This document shows, piece by piece, positions 16,857-25,582 of a stretch of DNA of 64,000 bases. Both the position numbers and the translations under genes were made by a program. The first letter of the stretch is position 1; each line of letters starts with the position of its first letter. This stretch comes from Comamonadaceae bacterium (GTDB lineage Bacteria; Pseudomonadota; Gammaproteobacteria; Burkholderiales; Burkholderiaceae_C). The notes beneath the pieces are model-generated. The model was not told the origin of the DNA. It saw only the letters and a program-made list of their open reading frames with translations, and ran no database searches. The stretch spans positions 328,937 to 392,936 of the forward strand of contig JAIYBZ010000035.1 of the NCBI GenBank assembly GCA_027488255.1. The letters run 5' to 3'.

Positions 16857-18937
16857 AACGATATTCTTTTGAAATTGCCTTTGGCCTGGGTGCCTTGGCC
16901 TTGCTTTGGGTCGCGGCCTCGGTGGCCGGCAGTCACTTGTTGGTTTTGCTCATGACCGGCTTGATTGGCGGGGTGTATGTTTTCGGCGCGCTGGAGCTGC
17001 GGCAATACCGCAAAGAGTCTCAGGCCTTGGGCCAGTCGCTGCAAGCTATTCCCGCCAACTTGACCCATTTGGCCGACTGGCTCATCACCTTGCCTGCGGC
17101 TCTGCAAGTGCCCGTGCGCCAACGCGTAGAGGGCGAGCGCGGCGCCTTACCGGCGCCGGCGCTCACACCTTATTTGGTGGGCTTGTTGGTGATGCTGGGC
17201 ATGCTGGGGACATTTTTGGGCATGGTGGTCACCCTGAATGGCGCTGTCTTTGCGCTGGAAGGGTCGTCCAACATGGCGGGCATTCGTGCGGCCTTTTCTG
17301 AGCCCATCAAAGGCTTGGGCTTGGCCTTTGGCACCTCGGTGGCCGGTGTCGCCACCTCCGCCATGCTGGGTCTCATGAGCAGCTTGGCCCGACAAGAGCG
17401 CACCCAAGTGGCGCGCGCACTCGATGTGGCCATTGGCAGCCCTTTGAAGGCATTTTCGATGGCGTATCAACGCCAAGAAACATTCAAAGCGCTGCAGCAG
17501 CAGTCTCAAGCCCTGCCGCAAGTGGTGCAACAACTTGAACACCTGATGGCGCAAATGGCCAAGACCAGCGAAGAGTTGAACCAACGCCTCGAGAAAAACC
17601 AACACAGCTTTCACGGCGAAGTGCACAAGGCTTACACCCAGTTGGCGCAATCGGTGGACCAATCTTTGCGGAGCAGCTTGAGTCAAAGCATGCAGACGGC
17701 CAGCGATGGCATGCGGCCTTTGGTCCAAGCCACGCTGTCGCAATTGGCCGATCAAGCGCAAAGCCTGAACGCGCAACTGTTGCACAACTCACAGCAGCAC
17801 ATGGCCGAGCTCAACAGCCAATGGCAACAGACGGCCCAAGCGGTGGCCAAAACCAGTGTGGAGACACTGGCACAACATGAAAACCTCAACGCCCAGATGA
17901 CTGCGCGGGTGGGACAAAGCTTGGAGGTGTTCAGCCAACACCTGGAGAAAAATGTGCAGGGCTTGTTGGACAACATCAGCGCAAAACAAGACGATCTGCT
18001 GAAGGCACAAACCCAAAACGATCAAACGCGTCTGCAATCTTGGCAAACCGCGCTGCAAGAGATGGCCCAATCGGTCCATCGCCAGTTGCAGACCACAGGC
18101 GAGCAAGCCCAGGCACAGACGGTCCACATGATGGGCGAAATCGGTCGTTTGTTGTCCAGCAGCGAGGCCTTGGTGCAAGAACGCGTGGCCTCAGAAGCCC
18201 AGTGGCTGTCGGCACACCAAGCGCGCATGTCCGATTTGGCCGAAGGGCTGCGCCAAGAACTCTCGGTTTTGCGAGAGCAAGAGGGCCAGCGCGGGGATGC
18301 CGCTGTGGCGCGCCTGAGCGAATTGCAAGACACTGTCACAGCGCACTTGACGCAACTTGGCACCGCGCTGGAGGCGCCCATTGCGCGCCTCATCGAAACC
18401 GCATCGGCGGCGCCCCAAGCCGCTGCCGAAGTGATTGGCCAACTGCGCCAAGAAATCTCCGTCAGCGTCGCCCGAGACAACGCCCTGCTTGAAGAGCGCA
18501 CCCGTATTCTGAGCACGCTCAGCACTTTGCTGGATGCGATCAACCATGCATCAACCGAGCAACGCGGCGTGATTGACGCGATGGTGCAGTCCAGCCAAGC
18601 CACCTTGAGTCTGGCCAGCGATCAGTTCAAGCAGCACGTCGCCTCCGAATCGCACAAGCTGGAAGACATCGCCGCGCAAGTGACCGTCAGCGCCGTGGAT
18701 GTGGCCAGCTTGGCCGACACTTTGGGCTTTGCGGTGCGCACCTTCAGTGAGAGCAACGCGCAACTCATGGCACAACTCCAGCACATTGAGCAAGCCATTG
18801 GCAAGTCGATGACGCGCAGCGATGAGCAGTTGGCGTACTACGTGGCTCAGGCCCGAGAAATCATCGACTTGAGCATCAGCAGCCAAAAAGATGTGCTGGA
18901 AGCCTTGCAAGTACGGCAATCAGAAGGAGCCGTTTGA
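16853..18937 (+). CDS. DUF802 protein: MotA/TolQ/ExbB-like membrane protein with long helical tail
   Basis: This 694-residue protein has four predicted membrane helices at about 8-25, 28-46, 106-133 and 151-176. The second pair carries GTFLGMVVTLNG (119-130) and PIKGLGLAFGTSVAGVATSA (151-170), the pattern of the MotA/ExbB/ZorA proton-channel helices. Residues from about 180 to the end form one very long, Gln/Ala/Ser-rich helical region without membrane segments, a cytoplasmic tail like that of ZorA. The family is annotated DUF802 with no known role. It overlaps the preceding gene by 4 nt and the following OmpA-type gene by 1 nt. Stator-like proton conduction is inferred, not shown. Confidence 0.8.
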   Translation: MKRYSFEIAFGLGALALLWVAASVAGSHLLVLLMTGLIGGVYVFGALELRQYRKESQALGQSLQAIPANLTHLADWLITLPAALQVPVRQRVEGERGALPAPALTPYLVGLLVMLGMLGTFLGMVVTLNGAVFALEGSSNMAGIRAAFSEPIKGLGLAFGTSVAGVATSAMLGLMSSLARQERTQVARALDVAIGSPLKAFSMAYQRQETFKALQQQSQALPQVVQQLEHLMAQMAKTSEELNQRLEKNQHSFHGEVHKAYTQLAQSVDQSLRSSLSQSMQTASDGMRPLVQATLSQLADQAQSLNAQLLHNSQQHMAELNSQWQQTAQAVAKTSVETLAQHENLNAQMTARVGQSLEVFSQHLEKNVQGLLDNISAKQDDLLKAQTQNDQTRLQSWQTALQEMAQSVHRQLQTTGEQAQAQTVHMMGEIGRLLSSSEALVQERVASEAQWLSAHQARMSDLAEGLRQELSVLREQEGQRGDAAVARLSELQDTVTAHLTQLGTALEAPIARLIETASAAPQAAAEVIGQLRQEISVSVARDNALLEERTRILSTLSTLLDAINHASTEQRGVIDAMVQSSQATLSLASDQFKQHVASESHKLEDIAAQVTVSAVDVASLADTLGFAVRTFSESNAQLMAQLQHIEQAIGKSMTRSDEQLAYYVAQAREIIDLSISSQKDVLEALQVRQSEGAV

Positions 18938-19578
18938 TGTCTCCCATGGATCCTGATGTCGAGTCCTCGGCGCCGACGTGGATTGCCTTTGCCGATCTGA
19001 TGACGGGCCTGCTGGGCGCATTCATTTTGTTGCTCATTGGAGTGATGGCCGCACAAATGGAAATGGCCACACAGTTAGAAAACGAAGTTCAAAAACGGCA
19101 AATTGAAGAGCAAAAACGGCTTTCGCTGGAGCAGGCATTGGCCATTCCCTTGGCCAGTGGACGCATCACCTTGAACAACGGCCGAATTGGCATCAGCGGC
19201 AAGCTGCTTTTTGAACTCAACTCGGACAAGCTGCAACCCGAAGGTCGCCAGCTGCTGAAAAGCCTGATCGTGCCCTTGCGCAGTTACTTGCAATCGCGAA
19301 ATGAAATGCTGATGGTCAGCGGCTTCACCGATGACACCGCCGTAGGCAACCGCAACCGCCAGTTTGAGGACAACTGGGAGCTGTCGGCCCAACGCGCCCT
19401 CACCGTGACGCGCACATTGATCGAGGAAGGCATGCCCTCAGGCCTGTTGTTTGCCGCTGCTTTTGGTCAAGAGCAACCTTTGGTCCCCAACACCAATGAA
19501 AAAACCCGCGCGCAAAACCGCCGGGTTGAAATGGCGCCCGTTCCCAAAGCCGCCAATGGCGCTCAGGCCAAACCCTGA
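18937..19578 (+). CDS. OmpA/MotB-domain protein, ZorB-like partner of DUF802 protein
   Basis: A 213-residue protein with one membrane helix at about 18-38. It begins WIAFADLMTGLLGAF, which places a conserved Asp (D20) at the start of the helix, as in MotB, ExbD and ZorB, where that Asp carries protons. A short helical linker follows, then an OmpA-type peptidoglycan-binding domain from about residue 80 (FELNSDKLQPEG, then GFTDD, NWELSAQRA and NRRVEM). The start is ATG 18937, which overlaps the preceding stop (TGATG) and has AAGGAG upstream; an in-frame TTG at 18934 is less likely. Inferred role: peptidoglycan-anchored stator half of a proton-driven motor. Confidence 0.82.
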   Translation: MSPMDPDVESSAPTWIAFADLMTGLLGAFILLLIGVMAAQMEMATQLENEVQKRQIEEQKRLSLEQALAIPLASGRITLNNGRIGISGKLLFELNSDKLQPEGRQLLKSLIVPLRSYLQSRNEMLMVSGFTDDTAVGNRNRQFEDNWELSAQRALTVTRTLIEEGMPSGLLFAAAFGQEQPLVPNTNEKTRAQNRRVEMAPVPKAANGAQAKP

Positions 19579-19606
19579 AACGCTTGCCCAGTCCAAGCTG
19601 TCCACC

Positions 19607-20200
19607 ATGCCTGAACAAGCCCACGCCACAGAAAGACTGCACACATTACGTGCAGAGCAAGCGGCGTTGCTTGCCGCCGGCGCGGCGCAGTTGGACAGCG
19701 TGCGCTGGCATTACTTTGAGGTGTTGGCGCAACGCGCCGAGCAGCAAACAGGGGCCGCGCAAGCATTGTTGTGCAACAAATTAGAGCAAGTGCTGGAGAC
19801 ACTCCAGCAGCAATGCGCGACCAAGACAGAGAATCAAGACAAGCGGGTCGAAGCAGCGCCTTCACCCCTCGCCGACTTGCTAAAAGGCATGTCCCCTCAG
19901 CAGCCCCATGACCCTCTGAACCCGCCGGGCGAGTGGCGGCGAGAAAGCCCCCGCGTGCAACAGTTTCGTCAGCAACTGGGGCGACTCAGTGTGCAAAAGA
20001 AAATTTCGCAAGCCATCGCACAGGCGCCACAAAATGCGGGGCCAATCAACTCGCACATGTTGGTTTTGCGGTCGCTGGGCATCATGCGTGATGTCTCGCC
20101 CGATTACCTCAACCGGTTCATGGCCTATGTGGACACCTTGATGTGCCTGGACCAAGCCGTTCCCGGCAAAGCCAAAGCCAAAACGAAAGCCCAAGGCTAA
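19607..20200 (+). CDS. DUF2894 family protein, last gene of ZorAB-like cluster
   Basis: This 197-residue soluble protein is recognised as DUF2894, unknown function. The N-terminal half is helical and Gln/Ala-rich (ATERLHTLRAEQAALLAAG). A linker with Pro and Glu follows. The C-terminal part has PRVQQFRQQLGRLSVQKK and a compact Met-rich domain (GIMRDVSPDYLNRFMAYVD) that looks conserved. The tail is Lys/Ala-rich. There is no signal peptide or membrane helix. It starts 28 nt after the OmpA-domain gene and completes the four-gene unit, so it is probably a cytoplasmic partner of the motor. Confidence 0.72.
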   Translation: MPEQAHATERLHTLRAEQAALLAAGAAQLDSVRWHYFEVLAQRAEQQTGAAQALLCNKLEQVLETLQQQCATKTENQDKRVEAAPSPLADLLKGMSPQQPHDPLNPPGEWRRESPRVQQFRQQLGRLSVQKKISQAIAQAPQNAGPINSHMLVLRSLGIMRDVSPDYLNRFMAYVDTLMCLDQAVPGKAKAKTKAQG

Positions 20201-20278
20201 GGTCAAGCGGAAGCTCATGCTCGTGCCCATGAGGACACGACCTCAGGTGCCCTTGCCCGACCAAAGGGCTGAGTGTGT

Positions 20279-20521
20279 TTATCGGCCCAGTTGGGCCAAA
20301 GCGGCTTGCAAGCCCGCCAAGCCACCGACACGTTGGTCGTTGATGAAAATTTGCGGCATCTGGCGCACAGAAGGGCCACATTTTTCATAGAAGGCCATGC
20401 GCTCGGCTTCCCCGTCGATCTTGATCTCTTCGAAATCAAGCGAACGGGTTTTCAGCAGCATCTTGGCCGACTCGCATTGAGGGCATGCGGACTTGGAATA
20501 AACGACGATTTTGAGTTCCAT
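20279..20521 (-). CDS. grx: Glutaredoxin
   Basis: An 80-residue thioredoxin-fold protein with the active-site motif CPQC near residue 12. The cis-Pro lies in QMPQIFIND and the GSH-binding GG in VGGLAGLQ. It reduces disulfides and glutathione mixed disulfides. CPQC is slightly unusual compared with the common CPYC. The start is ATG 20521 (MELKIVVYS); longer in-frame starts run into cobQ. It begins 10 nt after the cobQ stop and may be co-transcribed with the cobalamin operon, with no obvious functional link. Confidence 0.88.
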   Translation of the reverse strand: MELKIVVYSKSACPQCESAKMLLKTRSLDFEEIKIDGEAERMAFYEKCGPSVRQMPQIFINDQRVGGLAGLQAALAQLGR

Positions 20522-20531
20522 AGACGGCATT

Positions 20532-22013
20532 CTAGCGATCCGATGAACGCCCAATCAAGCGCGCCAATACAGCCGCATCCATATGGGTTTCAATGAAATC
20601 CGCCAGACCGTCAAAAACGGTCTCCAGCGTCGGCACTTTCGCGCCAAACAACGCCTGCAAGGCCACCGGGTCTTCAAACAAACCATGCACATAAGTGCCC
20701 AAAATCTGCCCGTTTTCGCTTTGCCACGCCAAGCCGGGCACCACCTCTTGCACCCCAGCCCCTGAAGCAAACGCGTCGTAGAGCGCCAGGGTTTTGCCGT
20801 GGTGGATTTCATAACCCGAGACAGAAACGCCGCTGAGTGAAGACCACGCCCCACGCAGTTGGCCCCATTGAAAACGGGTGCGGGTGACCGTTTTCACCGG
20901 CTCAAAATGGGTGACCAAGGGCAACAGGCCCAAACCCGGCGCACTCCCGTCGATGCCATGCACATCGCCCAAAGCTTGCCCCAACATTTGCAAGCCACCA
21001 CAAATGCCCAACACCGCCCCACCCTGCGCGGCATGCTGCGCGACCGCTTGGTCCAGGCCCTGCTGTCGCAGCCAAGCCAAATCGGCGCTGGTGTGTTTGC
21101 TGCCCGGCAAGATCACCCAATCGTGGGCTTTCAAGCCGGCTAAATCTGCAGGGCTGCGGGCCCACAGCAAACGCACACTGGGGATGTTTTTCAGCGGCTG
21201 AAACTCATCCAGATTGCTGATGCGCGGATAGGCCAAGACGGCGATCGTCTGACCAATGGGCCCTGCGGCGGTGCTGCGGTCGTCAAACACGCCGTCTTCT
21301 TCGGGCAAACCATGCTGCCACCACATGGGCAAAGTGGCCACAGTAGGCACCCCTGTCAGGCCTTGCAACAACTCTGGCGCAGGCGCCAAAAGGCGCGCAT
21401 CGCCACGAAACTTGTTGAGCACAAAGCCCTGGATGCGGCGTTGATCGGCTTCTGGCAACAAAGCCCAAGTGCCATACAGATGCGCAAAGGCACCGCCTTT
21501 GTCGATGTCGGTCACCAAAAGACATTGGGCGTGGGCATGGCGCGCCACCCGCAAATTCACAATGTCACTCTCCATCAAATTGATTTCAGCAGGCGATCCA
21601 GCCCCTTCGATGACGACCACATCATGCTCGGCGATCAATTCATCCAAGGCCCGCGCAATGTGCGGCCACACTTTTTCACTGCGGTCCCGCCAAGGCAAAT
21701 CGCTGAGCTCCCGGTTCACTTGCCCCAACAAAACCACCTGACTGCGGGTGTCTGCTTCGGGCTTGAGCAACAAAGGATTCATGCGCACATCAGGCTCGGC
21801 CTTGGCGGCCAAGGCTTGAAAGTATTGCGCGCTGCCGATCTCGCCCAAGCCTTTGGCCGAGGCCACCACCCGCGCGTTGTTGCTCATGTTCTGCGCTTTG
21901 AAGGGGGCTACTTTCAAGCCCTGTCTGGCGTAATGCCGACACAAAGCGGTGGTCAACCAGCTTTTCCCAGCGCCGCTGGCGGTGCCGAGCACCATCACAC
22001 ATTGCGCCGTCAT
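20532..22013 (-). CDS. cobQ: Cobyric acid synthase CobQ
   Basis: This 493-residue amidotransferase amidates four side chains of adenosylcobyrinic a,c-diamide. The N-terminal ATP-binding domain has GTASGAGKSWLT. The C-terminal glutamine amidotransferase domain has the nucleophile elbow GICGGLQMLGQ (Cys) and YEIHHGKT. It is full length. It is the only corrin-ring-modifying gene here and sits at the end of an uptake operon under a cobalamin riboswitch. It is separated from the ABC ATPase gene by 48 nt. Other cob genes would have to be elsewhere for de novo synthesis. Confidence 0.93.
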   Translation of the reverse strand: MTAQCVMVLGTASGAGKSWLTTALCRHYARQGLKVAPFKAQNMSNNARVVASAKGLGEIGSAQYFQALAAKAEPDVRMNPLLLKPEADTRSQVVLLGQVNRELSDLPWRDRSEKVWPHIARALDELIAEHDVVVIEGAGSPAEINLMESDIVNLRVARHAHAQCLLVTDIDKGGAFAHLYGTWALLPEADQRRIQGFVLNKFRGDARLLAPAPELLQGLTGVPTVATLPMWWQHGLPEEDGVFDDRSTAAGPIGQTIAVLAYPRISNLDEFQPLKNIPSVRLLWARSPADLAGLKAHDWVILPGSKHTSADLAWLRQQGLDQAVAQHAAQGGAVLGICGGLQMLGQALGDVHGIDGSAPGLGLLPLVTHFEPVKTVTRTRFQWGQLRGAWSSLSGVSVSGYEIHHGKTLALYDAFASGAGVQEVVPGLAWQSENGQILGTYVHGLFEDPVALQALFGAKVPTLETVFDGLADFIETHMDAAVLARLIGRSSDR

Positions 22014-22061
22014 GGGGTGGTCCTTGGCCGGACTAAGCCATCATTTGCTGACATTGGTTGC

Positions 22062-22883
22062 TCACAATTGGGGCACGGTCACCCACTGCCCATGAACTTC
22101 ATGGATGCCAATGCGGTGATCAAACACAGCTTCAATCGCCCGATGGGTAGAGGCCTCCGCGCTTGCACCTTGGTGCACCACATGCCCCGCTTGCATGACC
22201 ACCACCTCATCGGCATGCAGGGCCATGCCCACTTCGTGCAACACACTGATCACGGTGGTGTGCTGCTCTGTCAGACAGCGCACTTGCTCGAGCCAATCGA
22301 CCTGATGTGGTGGGTCTAAATTGGCGATGGGCTCGTCCATCAGCACGACCGGCGCTTGCACCGCCAAGGCACGCGCCAACAACACGCGCTGCCGCTCGCC
22401 ACCCGAAAGTTGCCCAATGACGCGCGCTCGCCAATCCCACGCTTGTGTGGCTTGCAAAGCCGTTTCGACCACGGCATGGTCTTGGGCCGAAGGCGACGCC
22501 AACCAATCTTGATGCGGCAAGCGGCCTAACATGACGACATCCCAAACCCGCAAATCGTCTGCGGTGACTTCGTTTTGCCCCAACCACGACAACTGTTGCG
22601 CACGCTGTTGGCGTGCCAAAGACAGCAAGGGTTGGCCAAACAAATGCACGCTGCCCTGCATCGGCAACAAGCCCGCCATGGCTTTGAGCAAGGTCGACTT
22701 GCCCGCCCCATTGGGCCCGACGATGCTGGTCCAATGCCCCGCCTTGAACGACAGAGAAATGCCATGCAAGACCGGTTGCTCAGCCAAAGAAACCGACACG
22801 TTTTCTAAACGCAAAGCATCTGAATGGGCGCTTGCGTGTGCGTGTGTGTCTGCTTTTTTTGGGTGGTCAGTCGGGGCCGTCAT
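22062..22883 (-). CDS. btuD: Cobalamin ABC transporter ATP-binding protein BtuD-like
   Basis: This 273-residue ATPase of the FecE/BtuD class has Walker A GPNGAGKSTLL, the Q-loop, the signature LSGGERQRVLLARA, Walker B VVLMDEP and a switch His near SVLHEVG. It powers import through the adjacent BtuC-like permease, whose gene overlaps it by 4 nt. Cobalamin is assigned from the riboswitch and neighbouring cobQ and btuB; the ATPase alone does not separate heme, iron-siderophore and cobalamin carriers. Confidence 0.88.
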   Translation of the reverse strand: MTAPTDHPKKADTHAHASAHSDALRLENVSVSLAEQPVLHGISLSFKAGHWTSIVGPNGAGKSTLLKAMAGLLPMQGSVHLFGQPLLSLARQQRAQQLSWLGQNEVTADDLRVWDVVMLGRLPHQDWLASPSAQDHAVVETALQATQAWDWRARVIGQLSGGERQRVLLARALAVQAPVVLMDEPIANLDPPHQVDWLEQVRCLTEQHTTVISVLHEVGMALHADEVVVMQAGHVVHQGASAEASTHRAIEAVFDHRIGIHEVHGQWVTVPQL

Positions 22884-23902
22884 CGAGAAGTCCTCATGTT
22901 GTCACCCCGGTACATCAGCCACAACAAATAGCCACCGCCCAAAACTGCAGTCAGCACGCCCACCGGCAACTCTTGCGGTGCCAGCACCAGACGCGCCAAC
23001 AAGTCGGCGAACAGCAACAACACGCCCCCCATCAAGGCGGACAAAAGTCCCATCGCATGGTATGAGGTCTTCACCAGCGATCGGACCAAATGCGGCGCGG
23101 CCAGCCCCACAAAAGCGACCAAGCCCGTTTGCGCCACAGCGGCCCCGGTGGCCAGGGCCAACACCCCCACCAGCACAACGCGCACCGGCAAGAGCGGCAT
23201 GCCCAAGCTCAGCGCCGTCGCCTCACCCAAACTCAAGGCGTCGAGCACCCGGCTCAAGCCGAATGCAATGGCCATGCAAAGCCCCAGCAAGCCCAACATC
23301 AACAGCGCGGCACTCCACCCGACAAAGCTGGTCGAGCCCAATAAAAAACCTTGCATGCCTAGCAACACATCGGGACGCGTGAGCGTGATCAACGAAGCCA
23401 AGGCCCCCAAGACCACGCCCACAATCACACCCGCCAACAACAAGCGCAGCGTGTGCTGCACGCCACGTGCCAACAGCAAAGTGAGCAGCACCGCCAAGAC
23501 AGCCCCTAAAAATGCGGCGCCGGTGAGCCCCAAGCGCACCAAAAATTCTGTTGCAAAAGGATTCGCGCCAAACACAGTCAAGGCCAAAGCCACGCCCAAG
23601 GACGCGCCCGAGGCACTGCCCAACAAATAAGGGTCGGCCAAGGGGTTGCGAAACAAGCCCTGCGCCAATGCTCCGGCCAAACCCAACAATGCCCCTGCGG
23701 CCCAGGCGCCCAAGCTGCGGGGCAGGCGAATGTCCCACACGATTTGCCACGCCGTGTCGTCACTCAATGCGGCCCGCCAACTCTCCCAGCCGGTGCTGCC
23801 CACGGCGCTGCCCAGACCGATGCCGCCCACCATCAACACAAGCAAGCTGACCGCCAGCCAACTGGGCGAGAGAGTGGAGTCAAGACCTTGAGGGCGCGTC
23901 AT
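22880..23902 (-). CDS. btuC: Cobalamin ABC transporter permease BtuC-like
   Basis: This 340-residue FecCD/BtuC-family permease has about ten hydrophobic segments. Family signatures include LGLAGALAQGLFRNPLADP and the coupling region near AFVGLAAPHLVRS. It overlaps the ATPase gene downstream and the periplasmic binding-protein gene upstream by 4 nt each. Substrate assignment to cobalamin is from context. Confidence 0.88.
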   Translation of the reverse strand: MTRPQGLDSTLSPSWLAVSLLVLMVGGIGLGSAVGSTGWESWRAALSDDTAWQIVWDIRLPRSLGAWAAGALLGLAGALAQGLFRNPLADPYLLGSASGASLGVALALTVFGANPFATEFLVRLGLTGAAFLGAVLAVLLTLLLARGVQHTLRLLLAGVIVGVVLGALASLITLTRPDVLLGMQGFLLGSTSFVGWSAALLMLGLLGLCMAIAFGLSRVLDALSLGEATALSLGMPLLPVRVVLVGVLALATGAAVAQTGLVAFVGLAAPHLVRSLVKTSYHAMGLLSALMGGVLLLFADLLARLVLAPQELPVGVLTAVLGGGYLLWLMYRGDNMRTSR

Positions 23903-24777
23903 GGCCGTCCTTTTTCAGACAAACACTGCGCCATCACGCGAGCGGCTTCGGCCATGCGGGGTCCAGCCCTTACCAACACATCGGATTCTTCCGACTTGAA
24001 TTGACACACCTTTTGGTCGCGCATGGCCCGCATGTTTTGCCAGCCTGGTCGAAGACGCATGTCGGCAAAATGGCTGTCACCGACCATGATGATGTCGGGC
24101 TGCGCACGGACGACAAATTCAGGGTTGATTTTTGGAAAGGGCCCGAGCGATGCGGGCAAGATGTTGCGCGCCCCTAAGCGCTGCAAAGTTTCCCCAATGA
24201 ACGACGACTCGCTGGCGCCATAGGGCGCCCGACTGACTTCAAAATAAACACGCTGGCCCTTGGCGGCGTCTGGTATGGACTGGGCCGCCGCTTGCACAGC
24301 GGCATCGATGTGGCGCCAAACTTGGTCACTTTGCACCCTGGGTACGTCCAGCGCCTGCGCCACCAGACGCATGACACGTTGCACATCGGCATGGGTGCGG
24401 GGCTCTAACACCAGCACGGTCAGGCCCAAAGCGGTCAAGCGGTCTGCGCCACGCGCGGTGGACGACATCAAAACCAAATCGGGCTTGGCGGCGACCACGC
24501 TTTCGATGTTGGGATCCAGACCGCCACCCATGCGCGGCACCTTGGCGATGCTGTCTGGCCAATTGGAATAGCGGTCCACCCCGACCAATTTATGGCACTG
24601 GCCCAAGGCACAGACCGTCTCGGTGAGCGATGGCAGCAGGCTGACGATGCGTTGCGGGGTTTTGGCCACGGTCACATCCACCTGACGGTCATCGCGCAAG
24701 ACCACGGCCTGCGCTGCACCAACCCCTAAGCCCGTCGCAAAAGCGAGCAAAAGAAAAACGCAAAGCCGCTCAAGCAC
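23899..24777 (-). CDS. btuF: Periplasmic cobalamin-binding protein BtuF
   Basis: This 292-residue class III periplasmic binding protein has an N-terminal signal peptide (hydrophobic to about residue 24, cleaved near AQA). IVSLLPSLTETVCALG, followed by LVGVDRYSNWP, is the BtuF pattern. The start is GTG 24777, supported by a GGGAGG ribosome binding site 7 nt upstream; this overlaps the preceding gene by 8 nt. It delivers cobalamin to BtuCD. Confidence 0.9.
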   Translation of the reverse strand: MLERLCVFLLLAFATGLGVGAAQAVVLRDDRQVDVTVAKTPQRIVSLLPSLTETVCALGQCHKLVGVDRYSNWPDSIAKVPRMGGGLDPNIESVVAAKPDLVLMSSTARGADRLTALGLTVLVLEPRTHADVQRVMRLVAQALDVPRVQSDQVWRHIDAAVQAAAQSIPDAAKGQRVYFEVSRAPYGASESSFIGETLQRLGARNILPASLGPFPKINPEFVVRAQPDIIMVGDSHFADMRLRPGWQNMRAMRDQKVCQFKSEESDVLVRAGPRMAEAARVMAQCLSEKGRP

Positions 24778-25582
24778 AGGTCGCCTCCCACTGCTTGAAA
24801 ATCTCGTGCAACTGCGTCACACCATCGGTCAAGGCCGCTGGACCGGGCTGCAAAATATCGGCCGATTTGATTTCAAAAATGTGTTGGTTCCGCACAGCAG
24901 GCACGTCTTGCCAGCCCGCACGGGCCGCCGCTTTTTCAGAGCGAAATTTTTTCCCGCACAACGACCCAATGATGATGTCGGGTGCGCGCTCGACAATCGT
25001 CTGACCGTTCGCAATGATGCGGTCTTTGCCCATCGGCATGGCCGCCAACTCGGGAAAACAGTCATCCCCGCCGGCGATGCCCATCAGCTCTGAAACCCAA
25101 CGAATGGCGCTGATGTGGGGCTCGTCCCACTCCTCAAAATACACCTTGGGTCGCCGTTTGAACTGCGCCGCTGTTTGCGCGATGGCGTTGAGTTGTGCGC
25201 GCATTTCTGCCAGTCGGGCCAGGCCCTGCTCGGCTTGCCCCACCATGGCCGCCACTTGGTAAAGCATCGAAAAAATCTCGTCCACACTGCGCTGGTTGAA
25301 CACCGTGACCTGCACCCCCGCACGAATCAACAAGGCCGCAATATCGGCTTGCAGATCTGAAAAACCAAATACGCAGTCGGGCTGCAGCGCCAAGATTTTG
25401 TCGATCTTGGCACTCAAAAAAGCACTGACTTTGGGCTTTTCTTCACGCGCGCGCCGGGGCCGCACGGTGTAACCTGAAATCCCCACAATGCGCGCCTCTT
25501 CCCCCAGCATGTACAGCCATTCCGTCGTTTCCTCGGTGAGGCAGACGATGCGTTGGGGAAAAAGGTCACGCATCTGTATCAC
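24770..25582 (-). CDS. BtuF-like cobalamin-binding protein without signal peptide
   Basis: A 270-residue protein of the same periplasmic-binding fold as BtuF (RIVCLTEETTEWLYMLG, GISGYTVRP, then KIDKILALQPDCVFGF). The N-terminus MIQMRDLFPQ is not hydrophobic and has no signal peptide or lipobox, so it should stay in the cytoplasm. The start taken is GTG 25582, overlapping the btuB stop (GTGA); ATG 25573 is an alternative. It lies between btuB and btuF in the riboswitch-controlled operon, so a role in cobalamin handling is likely but not demonstrated. Confidence 0.78.
   Translation of the reverse strand: MIQMRDLFPQRIVCLTEETTEWLYMLGEEARIVGISGYTVRPRRAREEKPKVSAFLSAKIDKILALQPDCVFGFSDLQADIAALLIRAGVQVTVFNQRSVDEIFSMLYQVAAMVGQAEQGLARLAEMRAQLNAIAQTAAQFKRRPKVYFEEWDEPHISAIRWVSELMGIAGGDDCFPELAAMPMGKDRIIANGQTIVERAPDIIIGSLCGKKFRSEKAAARAGWQDVPAVRNQHIFEIKSADILQPGPAALTDGVTQLHEIFKQWEATCA

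Noticed and set aside
16032..20200. Calling the cluster a complete Zorya defence system
   Set aside because: Only the ZorA/ZorB-like parts are visible; no helicase, nuclease or ZorC-like gene is present.
20201..20278. Intrinsic terminator between DUF2894 and glutaredoxin genes
   Set aside because: No stem followed by a T-run is visible in either direction.
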